From the NCBI GenBank assembly GCA_021157485.1, contig JAGGWO010000248.1, forward strand, positions 1 through 8,002: DNA of 8,002 nt. The letters run 5' to 3'. The position numbers were made by a program, and so were the translations under genes. This document shows positions 1 through 8,002 of this stretch, piece by piece. Below the pieces are notes generated by a model. The model saw only the letters and a program-made list of their open reading frames with translations. It was not told the DNA's origin and did not search any database. Positions within the stretch are counted from its first letter, which is position 1. Every line of letters begins with the position of its first letter. This DNA comes from Sulfurimonas sp. GTDB taxonomy: Bacteria; Campylobacterota; Campylobacteria; Campylobacterales; Sulfurimonadaceae.

Positions 1-1812
<1,812 letters not shown>

Positions 1813-1813
<1 letters not shown>

Positions 1814-2745
1814 TGTTTTTAAATATAGCGTATATCACAAAAGTAAATGTGGCTTCACTCAACGGTGGAGAGGGAACAGGTGGCAATGTAACGGTAATGA
1901 AAAAGATAGCCAATGCAAAAGGCGATGAGTTTGCTTATGTATCTGGTCAGGCACTTAGACGATATATGAAAGAGACACTGTTGCAATTAGGAGCAAGAAT
2001 TACAGAGGTTGATGAGAAGGGAGAACCTACTTTTAGAATTGATGATGCAGGTAAAACTGTTGATTTGAATAATCTAACAAATTGGAATACTCATAAAGAG
2101 ACAGCTTTTAAAAAGTTTGTTGATTTAGATTTGTTTGGTTATATGTTTCCTAAAGCTACTAGAAGATGGTCTCCTGTAAAAGTTACTCCTCTTATCTCTA
2201 TTTTACCGTATAAAGGGGAGTATGACTACTTAACTAGAAAACAAAAGCCTAAAAAAGAGGGAGAGAAGAGTGGAAACATTGTTCAAGTAGAGATTGATAC
2301 GATGAACTTTATGAGAGGAAACATTATGGTTAATACTGCTCATATAGGTAATGAAGTAGATGAGTACTCTTATGAAATCTCAGAGATTTTAAATGAAGAG
2401 GAGAGGGTAGCGAGGTTAAATATCTTCTTAGATGCAATCAAAAACTTTAACGGTGGAGCAAAACAAGCTCGAAACCTCGAAGATATTTCTCCAAAATTTG
2501 TAATTATTGCAGAGCAGAAAACAGGAAATCCATTTTTATTAAATTCGCTTGATGTTGATAATGAGGGTAATATTAATATAGAAAATATTAAAGAGGCTAT
2601 TGAAGATAATAGTGTTGAGCGTTTGACCATTGGAATCTCAAAAGGCATATTTAATAACGAAGATGAGATTAAGTCAACTTTTGAGAATGTAACAACTGTA
2701 AACAAGGCGATAGAGCAATATAAAGATATGTTAAAGAGTAAGTAA
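1813..2745 (+). CDS. cas7: Cas7 backbone protein, Cst2/DevR type
   Basis: Cas7 polymerises along the crRNA spacer to form the backbone of Cascade, using an RRM-like fold. The 310-residue protein shows the hallmarks of the Cst2/DevR branch. These are an N-terminal strand (residues 4-13) followed by a glycine-rich segment NGGEGTGGN (17-25), then AYVSGQALRRYMKETL (41-56), where the S-G-Q-x-L-R-R element is typical of the family. Length is normal for type I-B Cas7. The ATG overlaps the cas8b stop as TAATG and has AGGAG 7 bases upstream. The 3' end overlaps cas5 by one base in the same arrangement, so the Cascade genes are probably translationally coupled. The Cst2/DevR type implies the I-B variant seen with Cas5t-like and Cst1-like partners. 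Confidence 0.93.
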
Positions 2746-3458
2746 TGAGAGTGATACGATTTGGGGTAGAGGGCTTGATGAACTCCTTTAGAATCCCTTT
2801 TTTTAGAACTTATCATAAATCATTTTTAGCACCACCTAAAACAACGGTTATTGGGATGCTTTGTAATATTTCATTAAAATCTCAAAAGGAATTTTTTGAG
2901 ATTTTAGAGAGTGAGATGATTGAACTCTCTGTGGTTATTAACAGTATAGAGGGTAGAGGAAAAGACTTGTGGTCTTATAAAACCATAGATAAAAAGAACA
3001 GAGGGAAAAGCGTTATCAGAAGAGATAAACTTTTTATCCCTAACTATACGATTTATCTTAAAATAGAAGATGAAGCACTCTATCAAGAGATTTTGGAGAA
3101 TTTGAAAAAACCAAAAAATATACCCTCACTGGGTTTAGATGACGAGTTGATTATTATTTGTGATGTAGAAGAGATAGAGTTAGTCAACAATGAGAGTGGT
3201 AGAATTGATTCGCTGTTTTTAGATAAAGGCATAGAGTATAAAGCTTTTGTTAAAGAGCTAAGTTGTGCCATAGAGTTGCCAATGTCAAATGTTACAGCTA
3301 CAAAGTTTAGAGGCTTTGATAAAAAAGAGAAACGAATCTCACGAGAGGTAACAGAGGAGTTTAGACAAGTTGAGTTTATTAATTGTGAAGTTGAGTTTGA
3401 AAAGGAAGTTAAGAGTTTTATAGATAGTGAACTGGGTCATCGATTGGTACTCTATTAA
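2745..3458 (+). CDS. cas5: Cas5 Cascade subunit (Cas5t-like)
   Basis: Cas5 caps the 5' handle of the crRNA and contacts the large subunit. This 237-residue protein has the Cas5 N-terminal ferredoxin-like region: a first strand RVIRFGVEG (residues 2-10), then SFRIPFFRTYHKSFLAPP (14-31) and KTTVIGMLCN (32-41), the conserved 'P-x-K-T-T-x-x-G-M-L' element. PSLGLDDELII (127-137) is a second typical segment. The protein ends with a short GHRLVLY tail. There is no sign that it processes crRNA, as Cas5d does, and Cas6 is present for that job. It overlaps cas7 by one base (TAATG), with only a weak AGAG upstream, and overlaps cas3 by one base. The family call is secure; the Cas5t subtype is from pattern memory. 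Confidence 0.92.
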   Translation: MRVIRFGVEGLMNSFRIPFFRTYHKSFLAPPKTTVIGMLCNISLKSQKEFFEILESEMIELSVVINSIEGRGKDLWSYKTIDKKNRGKSVIRRDKLFIPNYTIYLKIEDEALYQEILENLKKPKNIPSLGLDDELIIICDVEEIELVNNESGRIDSLFLDKGIEYKAFVKELSCAIELPMSNVTATKFRGFDKKEKRISREVTEEFRQVEFINCEVEFEKEVKSFIDSELGHRLVLY

Positions 3459-5686
3459 TGGAACTACTTGCTAAAAAAATAGAGAAAGATGGTCAAGTAG
3501 TTACCACACAAAATTTACAGCTTCATACAGCTTGGGTTATAGAAGAGGCGTTAAAGCTTATAGATGAAAGTTCTTTATATAAAGTCTCTAAAATTAGTGG
3601 TTTTGAAAAGAGTAAGATTAGAGATTTAATCTTTTTTTCTGCTTATTTTCACGATATGGGAAAAGCTACCAAAGAGTTTCAGTCGACCATACGAAATGGT
3701 ACAAAATCTTTTCACTCTTTGTATTCAGCTAGTGTTTTAGAAAGTATAACTAATTTTGAATTTATAGAGTGGGAGGGAGATAAAGAAAAGTATATAAATC
3801 TTCTTTTAATTGTGGCTTTAACCCACCATACGCTATTACCTTATGGCGTCAGAGATGTAGAGTTTAATTTTTTAGATGAAGCAGAAGTGTTTTTTTATGG
3901 TTATAAGAAGAGCTATGAAAAATATATGAAAAAAAATTGTAATTATGAATTCAAATTTGAAATTTTTGATGATATAGGTTTTGAATTAGGAAATATTGAT
4001 ACAGAGTTAGAAGCCATAAAAGAGAATGGTAAGTTAAGAATATTATACGCCTATGTATCAGGAATTCTAAATCTAGCTGATTGGTTATCTAGTGCAAGAT
4101 TTTCAGGTACAACTACACCCATTACATTTCAAACTCAACCCTCAAAAGAGGAGTTTATGAAACATCTATCTTTTGACACCTTGCGAGAGTTTCAAGAAAA
4201 GCTATCTACCGATTCAAAAAGTGTTTTGGTTGAGATTCCTACAGGAGAGGGAAAGACAGAAGGCTCATTACTTTGGGCGATTAATAATCTCTATAATAAA
4301 CACTCTAAAGTTATCTATACCTTACCAACTCAAACCACTTCAAATAAACTTTATGAGAGAGTGCAGAGTTTTTTTGATAAAGAGGAGTGTGGTTTGATTC
4401 ACTCATCTGCTAAAATTTATCTTGAAAAAAAGTATGAAGAAGAGAAAGGGCTTGTTGATGATGTCTTTAAAAGTGATTTTTTACTGAGTAAGAGTTTTAA
4501 TAAACCCGTAACCGTATCTACTATTGACTCTTTGCTCAAATACTTTATCAATATCGGACGATTTAATATAGCTACAAAAAACTTTTTAAATTCGGTTGTA
4601 ATTATAGATGAAGTTCACGCTTATGATTTGAAATTGATGGGGTTTCTAAAACGATTTTTTGAGCTTTGTGATGAGATGGATGTGAGGGTTTGCTTAATGA
4701 GTGCGTCGATACCCAACAAGATCAAAGAGCTTTTGGGGGTAGAAAATTATCCTATTATTACTCAAAAAAAGCTGTTTAAGAAAAAAGCAAATGAAATTTT
4801 GAAGCAAGATGGATTTCTTGATGATGATCTAGATTTTGTAGTAAGCCAATTTAAAGCAAATAAAAATGTTTTGATTATTAGAAATACCGTTAAAAATGCA
4901 ACACAAACCAATAAAAAACTACAAGATTTAGGAGTAGTTCAAGAAAATATTATCCTCTATCATTCTACTTTTAAAAAGCGTGACCGAACTCAAAAAGAGG
5001 ATTTGATATTTAAAAAGCTAAAAGCAGATAAACCTTTTATCTTGGTAGCTACACAAATAGTAGAGGTCTCTTTAGATATAGATTTTGATGTAATGTTTAC
5101 TGATAATGCTCCTATTGATTCCCTTATTCAAAGATTTGGACGGGTTAATCGTAAAAAATCTATAGAGAATAAGGGAAAAATATATATCTATCAAGTTAAA
5201 AATATTTTGCCGTATAGAGATACAATTTTAGATTTGACATTTGAGACCATAGAAGATGGTTATTTTGAATTGGGAGAGTATGTCAAATGGCTCAATATTG
5301 TTTATGATAAACTGTTTGAGAGTGATATAACCGTTAACAATGAGATCACAAGGCTTTTTGAAGAAGGATATAATAAGTATGATGAGACACTTAAAAAGCT
5401 TGATGGTATTAAAAAATCTGCTGATAATTATGATTTGAGAGATATAGAACAGTCCAAAAATGATTATCTACTTTATGATGATTTTATGAATGAAGATATA
5501 GAACCTAAAGATTATTATGAGTATACGATTGCTTTACCTTATTATTTAGAGAAAAAAAATCTTCATCATTTGCCAAGTGAGGTAGAGGAGAGACTTTTTT
5601 ATAAGGTACTCAAACTCGACTATAGTTTTGAGGAGGGGATTAAATTAGATGATCTAAAGACAAGTAAAGGATTTGATTTTTATTGA
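3458..5686 (+). CDS. cas3: Cas3 nuclease-helicase (HD + SF2 helicase)
   Basis: Cas3 is recruited to Cascade-bound target DNA, nicks it and unwinds and degrades it processively. The 742-residue protein is complete. The N-terminal HD nuclease domain shows H23, the H65-D66 pair with K69, H86-S87, the H123-H124 pair and D208 in LADWLSS. The helicase follows: Q246 upstream of Walker A with GEGKT at residues 263-267, motif Ia around TLPTQTT (288-294), STIDSLL (354-360), the DEVH box at 384-387 and SAS at 415-417. Motif V lies around ATQIVEVSLDID (531-542), and motif VI is QRFGRVNR (558-565). A C-terminal accessory region follows. All key residues are present, so it should be active. Its ATG overlaps the cas5 stop by one base and has no clear ribosome binding site, which suggests translation coupled to cas5. 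An 80-base gap separates it from the next gene. Confidence 0.97.
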   Translation: MELLAKKIEKDGQVVTTQNLQLHTAWVIEEALKLIDESSLYKVSKISGFEKSKIRDLIFFSAYFHDMGKATKEFQSTIRNGTKSFHSLYSASVLESITNFEFIEWEGDKEKYINLLLIVALTHHTLLPYGVRDVEFNFLDEAEVFFYGYKKSYEKYMKKNCNYEFKFEIFDDIGFELGNIDTELEAIKENGKLRILYAYVSGILNLADWLSSARFSGTTTPITFQTQPSKEEFMKHLSFDTLREFQEKLSTDSKSVLVEIPTGEGKTEGSLLWAINNLYNKHSKVIYTLPTQTTSNKLYERVQSFFDKEECGLIHSSAKIYLEKKYEEEKGLVDDVFKSDFLLSKSFNKPVTVSTIDSLLKYFINIGRFNIATKNFLNSVVIIDEVHAYDLKLMGFLKRFFELCDEMDVRVCLMSASIPNKIKELLGVENYPIITQKKLFKKKANEILKQDGFLDDDLDFVVSQFKANKNVLIIRNTVKNATQTNKKLQDLGVVQENIILYHSTFKKRDRTQKEDLIFKKLKADKPFILVATQIVEVSLDIDFDVMFTDNAPIDSLIQRFGRVNRKKSIENKGKIYIYQVKNILPYRDTILDLTFETIEDGYFELGEYVKWLNIVYDKLFESDITVNNEITRLFEEGYNKYDETLKKLDGIKKSADNYDLRDIEQSKNDYLLYDDFMNEDIEPKDYYEYTIALPYYLEKKNLHHLPSEVEERLFYKVLKLDYSFEEGIKLDDLKTSKGFDFY

Positions 5687-5696
5687 AATTATGACA

Positions 5697-5715
5697 ATTT
5701 GACACATTTTCAAAT
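5697..5715 (+). repeat. Inverted repeat ATTTGA-N7-TCAAAT in the cas3-dinD gap
   Basis: ATTTGA (5697-5702) and TCAAAT (5710-5715) are perfect reverse complements around a 7-base centre. A second, shorter inverted repeat, AAATT-N5-AATTT (5686-5700), starts at the cas3 stop and overlaps the first. The size and symmetry suit a dimeric DNA-binding protein, but such repeats also arise by chance in AT-rich DNA. No T-run follows directly, so a classical terminator is unlikely. Confidence 0.35.
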
Positions 5716-5739
5716 CACAAACTCTTTTTCAGATAAACT
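5699..5739 (+). promoter_or_regulatory. Possible weak promoter for dinD-cas4-cas1
   Basis: TTGACA at 5699-5704 matches a consensus -35 box, but the best -10-like match, TAAACT at 5734-5739, is too far away for normal spacing. In Campylobacterota the -35 is often replaced by T-rich DNA, and a TTTTT run at 5724-5728 does precede the -10-like bases. This is the only place in the window where a second transcript could plausibly begin without lying inside a gene. Confidence 0.25.
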
Positions 5740-5766
5740 AAATTACAGCAACTAAAAAGGTAAACA

Positions 5767-6618
5767 ATGGATAAAAAACTCATAACAACACTGCAAAATG
5801 ATTTTAATATGATATCAAATATTTTAGAGGGTACAGAGGTAGAGTTTTGGTATGCACGAGAGTTGCAGGGTATGCTTGGGTATCAAAGTTGGGATAAGTT
5901 TACCAATGTCATAGAGAAAGCAAAAGTGGCTTGTGAAAATTCCAAAATAAACGTATCTGACCATTTTCGCCATGTAGGAAAAATGGTCACTATAGGTTCC
6001 GGAGCAACAAGAGAAATCAAAGATATCGTATTGACACGATATGCCTGTTACTTAGTTGCTCAAAATGGAGACAGCAAGAAAGAGCAGATAGCTTTTGCAC
6101 AGACTTATTTTGCTATGCAGACTAGAAAACAAGAGCTGTTAGAACAGAGAATGGAGCTAGAAGATAGACTTAAAGCGAGAGCCAAGCTAAAGGAGTCAGA
6201 AACAGAACTTTCAAAAAATATCTATGAAAGAGGAGTAGACAATAGCGGCTTTGCCAGAATCCGTTCAAAAGGTGATATGGCACTATTTGGTGGCTATAGT
6301 ACTTCTGATATGAAAGAAAAACTATCTGTGTCTACCCATCGACCCTTGGCAGATTTTTTACCTACTGTAACCATAACAGCTAAAAATCTTGCAACAGAGA
6401 TAACCAATCACAATGTCAAAAAAGATAATCTTTATGGAGAAAGATCTATAACCAGCGAACATATACAAAACAATGAAAGCATCAGAAGCTTATTAACAGA
6501 CAGAGGCATAAAACCCGAAGAACTTCCAGTCGCTGAGGACTTGAAAAAGTTAGAAAGAAAAGTTAAATCTGATGAGAAGAAGCTTATTAAGAAAAGTACA
6601 TTGCCAAAAAGTAATTAA
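5767..6618 (+). CDS. dinD: DinD-family protein (DNA damage-inducible protein D, BRO-N domain)
   Basis: This 283-residue protein closely matches my memory of E. coli DinD (about 275 residues), an SOS-induced protein shown to bind RecA and inhibit RecA-driven strand exchange. It has a BRO-N-like N-terminal domain with WYARELQGMLGYQSWDKF (residues 28-45), AKVACENS (52-59), DHFRHV (65-70) and KDIVLTRYACYLVAQNGD (85-102). AQTYFAMQTRKQEL (111-124) comes next, then a charged, probably coiled-coil helix (about 117-152). The C-terminal half also fits DinD, with FGGYS (174-178) and an EELPVAEDLKKLE segment (251-263). The start has AAGG 6 bases upstream. It lies 80 bases after cas3 and 2 bases before cas4, so it is probably co-transcribed with cas4 and cas1. 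No LexA-type box was seen upstream. DinD is not a standard cas protein. Because BRO-N domains can bind DNA, a regulatory role is an alternative. Confidence 0.88.
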   Translation: MDKKLITTLQNDFNMISNILEGTEVEFWYARELQGMLGYQSWDKFTNVIEKAKVACENSKINVSDHFRHVGKMVTIGSGATREIKDIVLTRYACYLVAQNGDSKKEQIAFAQTYFAMQTRKQELLEQRMELEDRLKARAKLKESETELSKNIYERGVDNSGFARIRSKGDMALFGGYSTSDMKEKLSVSTHRPLADFLPTVTITAKNLATEITNHNVKKDNLYGERSITSEHIQNNESIRSLLTDRGIKPEELPVAEDLKKLERKVKSDEKKLIKKSTLPKSN

Positions 6619-6620
6619 GT

Positions 6621-7121
6621 ATGACAAATAGCATAACAGGAACATTGATTTCATATTATTTTATCTGTAAAACAAAACTTTGGCTTCATGCCAACCGCAT
6701 CAATCTGGAAGACAACTCTGAAGATGTACGCATAGGTAAGATTCTCCATGAGATAAGTGAAGAGAAAAATAAAAAGAGTGAAATCTGTATAGACAATGTC
6801 AAAATAGACAAGCTGACAAAAGAGTACCTAGTCGAGATAAAAAAGTCTGACTCTGACCCGGAAGCTGTGAAGTGGCAAGTGTTTTTGTATCTGTATAAGC
6901 TCAAGCAAAAAGGTGTGATCAAAAAAGGAAAGATAGAGTTCATAGAGAAGAAGAGACAGAGTAAAAAGATTCACTATGTAGAGCTTGACAAGGTGAATGA
7001 AAAAGAACTTTTAGAGGTTTTGGTTCAAATAGAAAATTTGATCGATCAAGAGCATCCACCTGAGCCCATTTTTGAAAATAAGTGTAAAAAATGTGCCTAT
7101 TATGAATATTGTTTTATTTAG
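6621..7121 (+). CDS. cas4: Cas4 adaptation exonuclease (RecB-like, iron-sulfur)
   Basis: Cas4 works with Cas1 and Cas2 to trim new spacer DNA and to ensure PAM choice and correct orientation. This 166-residue protein has the normal stand-alone Cas4 length and all expected motifs. The iron-sulfur cysteines are C16 near the N-terminus and C155, C158 and C164 near the C-terminus (CKKCAYYEYC). The RecB-type nuclease residues are H43 (GKILHE), D63 (VKID), E72 and K74 (VEIKKS), and Q86 (WQVFLYLY). The start follows the dinD stop by only 2 bases and has no good ribosome binding site, so cas4 translation probably depends on dinD. This links the two genes functionally or at least in expression. It is followed by cas1, as usual for type I-B. 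Confidence 0.95.
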   Translation: MTNSITGTLISYYFICKTKLWLHANRINLEDNSEDVRIGKILHEISEEKNKKSEICIDNVKIDKLTKEYLVEIKKSDSDPEAVKWQVFLYLYKLKQKGVIKKGKIEFIEKKRQSKKIHYVELDKVNEKELLEVLVQIENLIDQEHPPEPIFENKCKKCAYYEYCFI

Positions 7122-7124
7122 GAG
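7120..7124 (+). promoter_or_regulatory. Ribosome binding site for cas1
   Basis: AGGAG overlaps the cas4 TAG stop (7119-7121) and lies 7 bases before the cas1 ATG at 7132. This supports that start and tight linkage to cas4. Confidence 0.7.
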
Positions 7125-7131
7125 ATGAGTC

Positions 7132-8002
7132 ATGGCAAAAGAACACACAAGATATATATTTAGCATGGGTGAGTTAAAACGAAAAGATAACTCAATAGCT
7201 TTTAGGAACAGCAAGGGCAGTTTTTATCTTCCCATAGAGGACACTAAAGAACTCTATTGTATGAATGAGGTGAGTTTCAATACCAAGTTTTTAGATTTCA
7301 TAGCTAAAGCAGGGATCTGTGTTCACTTTTTTAACTACCACAACAACTATACAGGAAGTTTTTACCCTAAAGAACAGCTAATCAGTGGAGATCTGACCAT
7401 ACGCCAATCACAAGCTTACATTGATAAGCGGCTTATTATTGCCAGAGCGATAGTGCAGGGAATAGCTGATAATGTGCATGAGGTTTTATATCATTACTAT
7501 CGGCACGGGAAAAAGGAGCTAAAGCTACTTCTTGACTGGCTAAAGAAAGATGTAAAAGAGTTTTTAGATAAAGAACCGGATGTCAAACAAATTTTCTACA
7601 TAGAAGGACAGATATGGCATAGGTTTTATGATAGTTTTCAGTATTTTTTACCTAAAGACTTCATTATGAACAAACGGGTTAAGCGACCACCGGACAATCC
7701 TATAAATGCACTGGTGAGTTTTGGTAATACCTTACTCTATACTAAAACTATATCAGCGATCTACCATACACATCTCAATCAATCTATCAGTTTTTTACAC
7801 TCGCCAAGAGAGGGAAGGTTTTCATTGAGTCTGGATTTGTGTGAAGTCTTTAAGCCGATCATTGTTTTTAGAACTATCTTTGACCTTGTAAATAAAAAGC
7901 AATTACAAGTAGGTAAACATTTTGATAAAGATCTGAATTATGCATTGCTCAATGAAACTGGTAAAAAAGTTTTTATAGAAGCATTTGAGAACCGTATTAA
8001 TG
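7132..8002 (+). CDS. cas1: Cas1 spacer integrase (3' partial)
   Basis: Cas1 is the integrase that, in complex with Cas2, inserts new spacers at the leader end of the CRISPR array. The window holds 290 codons from the ATG; a type I-B Cas1 is usually about 330 residues, so roughly 40 are missing past the window end. The N-terminal beta domain includes SMGELKRKDNSIAF (residues 11-24) and VHFFNYHNNYTGSFYP (64-79). The catalytic alpha domain shows E158 (YIEGQIW), H223 (FLHSPREGRFSL) and E238 (LDLCEVFKP), the three metal-binding residues of the family. NALVSFGNTLLY (192-203) is another typical Cas1 segment. No frameshift is seen and the enzyme should be active. The gap from cas4 is 10 bases. cas2 is expected next, beyond the window. 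Confidence 0.97.
   Translation, partial: MAKEHTRYIFSMGELKRKDNSIAFRNSKGSFYLPIEDTKELYCMNEVSFNTKFLDFIAKAGICVHFFNYHNNYTGSFYPKEQLISGDLTIRQSQAYIDKRLIIARAIVQGIADNVHEVLYHYYRHGKKELKLLLDWLKKDVKEFLDKEPDVKQIFYIEGQIWHRFYDSFQYFLPKDFIMNKRVKRPPDNPINALVSFGNTLLYTKTISAIYHTHLNQSISFLHSPREGRFSLSLDLCEVFKPIIVFRTIFDLVNKKQLQVGKHFDKDLNYALLNETGKKVFIEAFENRIN

Noticed and set aside
2370..2816. Open reading frame of 148 codons on the minus strand across cas7 and cas5
   Set aside because: It lies opposite two well-supported genes, has low-complexity serine- and leucine-rich content typical of antisense shadows, and shows no family resemblance.
3929..3936. A8 tract in cas3 that might allow phase variation
   Set aside because: Runs of this length are expected in such AT-rich DNA, several similar runs occur in the window, and the frame is intact.
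4173..4397. Plus-strand 74-codon frame inside cas3
   Set aside because: It overlaps the Walker A region of an intact Cas3 in another frame and has no independent support.
5686..5728. Inverted repeats after cas3 as a Rho-independent terminator
   Set aside because: The stems are short and AT-only or nearly so, and the TTTTT run comes about 8 bases after the repeat instead of directly behind it.
5687..5766. LexA/SOS box upstream of dinD
   Set aside because: Neither a CTG-N10-CAG type nor a GAAC-N4-GTTC type sequence is present in the gap, so SOS control is not supported.
6686..6943. Minus-strand open reading frame opposite cas4
   Set aside because: It is antisense to the cas4 catalytic region, whose motifs are clear. 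The predicted product is a hydrophobic shadow sequence without a recognisable domain.
7011..7214. Minus-strand open reading frame across the cas4-cas1 junction
   Set aside because: It is antisense to conserved Cas4 cysteines and the Cas1 start and has no recognisable family.

Overview
This AT-rich window holds most of a type I-B CRISPR-Cas operon, with every gene on the + strand. The low GC content, the lysine-, asparagine- and isoleucine-rich proteins and the cas gene order fit a Campylobacterota genome (Sulfurimonas, Sulfuricurvum, Sulfurovum or Arcobacter-like). That placement is inferred from composition and family resemblance, not from a search.

Layout: (1) Positions 1-164 are the 3' end of cas6, the crRNA-processing endoribonuclease, recognised by its glycine-rich C-terminal loop. 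(2) Positions 155-3458 encode the Cascade surveillance complex: the large subunit Cas8b, the Cst2/DevR-type backbone protein Cas7 and Cas5. These genes are joined by 1- to 10-base overlaps. A strong internal ribosome binding site and an in-frame ATG at 1493 suggest that the 3' end of cas8b also produces a separate 106-residue small subunit, Cas11b. (3) Positions 3458-5686 encode a complete Cas3 with an HD nuclease and a helicase. (4) An 80-base gap follows, the only sizeable non-coding stretch. It holds a perfect 6-base inverted repeat and a weak promoter-like sequence. (5) Positions 5767-6618 encode a DinD-family protein (DNA damage-inducible protein D, BRO-N domain), which is not a standard cas gene. 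(6) Positions 6621-8002 start the adaptation module: cas4, then cas1, which is cut by the window end. cas2 and the CRISPR array are not visible and would be expected downstream.

Working together, Cas6 makes crRNA guides. Cas8b, Cas7, Cas5 and probably Cas11b form the complex that finds the target. Cas3 degrades the target, and Cas4 and Cas1 (with Cas2) trim and integrate new spacers. The unusual element is dinD, placed exactly between the interference and adaptation modules and 2 bases upstream of cas4. E. coli DinD is known to inhibit RecA, so a role at the junction of Cas3 degradation, DNA repair and spacer capture is a reasonable but unproven hypothesis. All complete genes appear intact, with no frameshift or insertion sequence.
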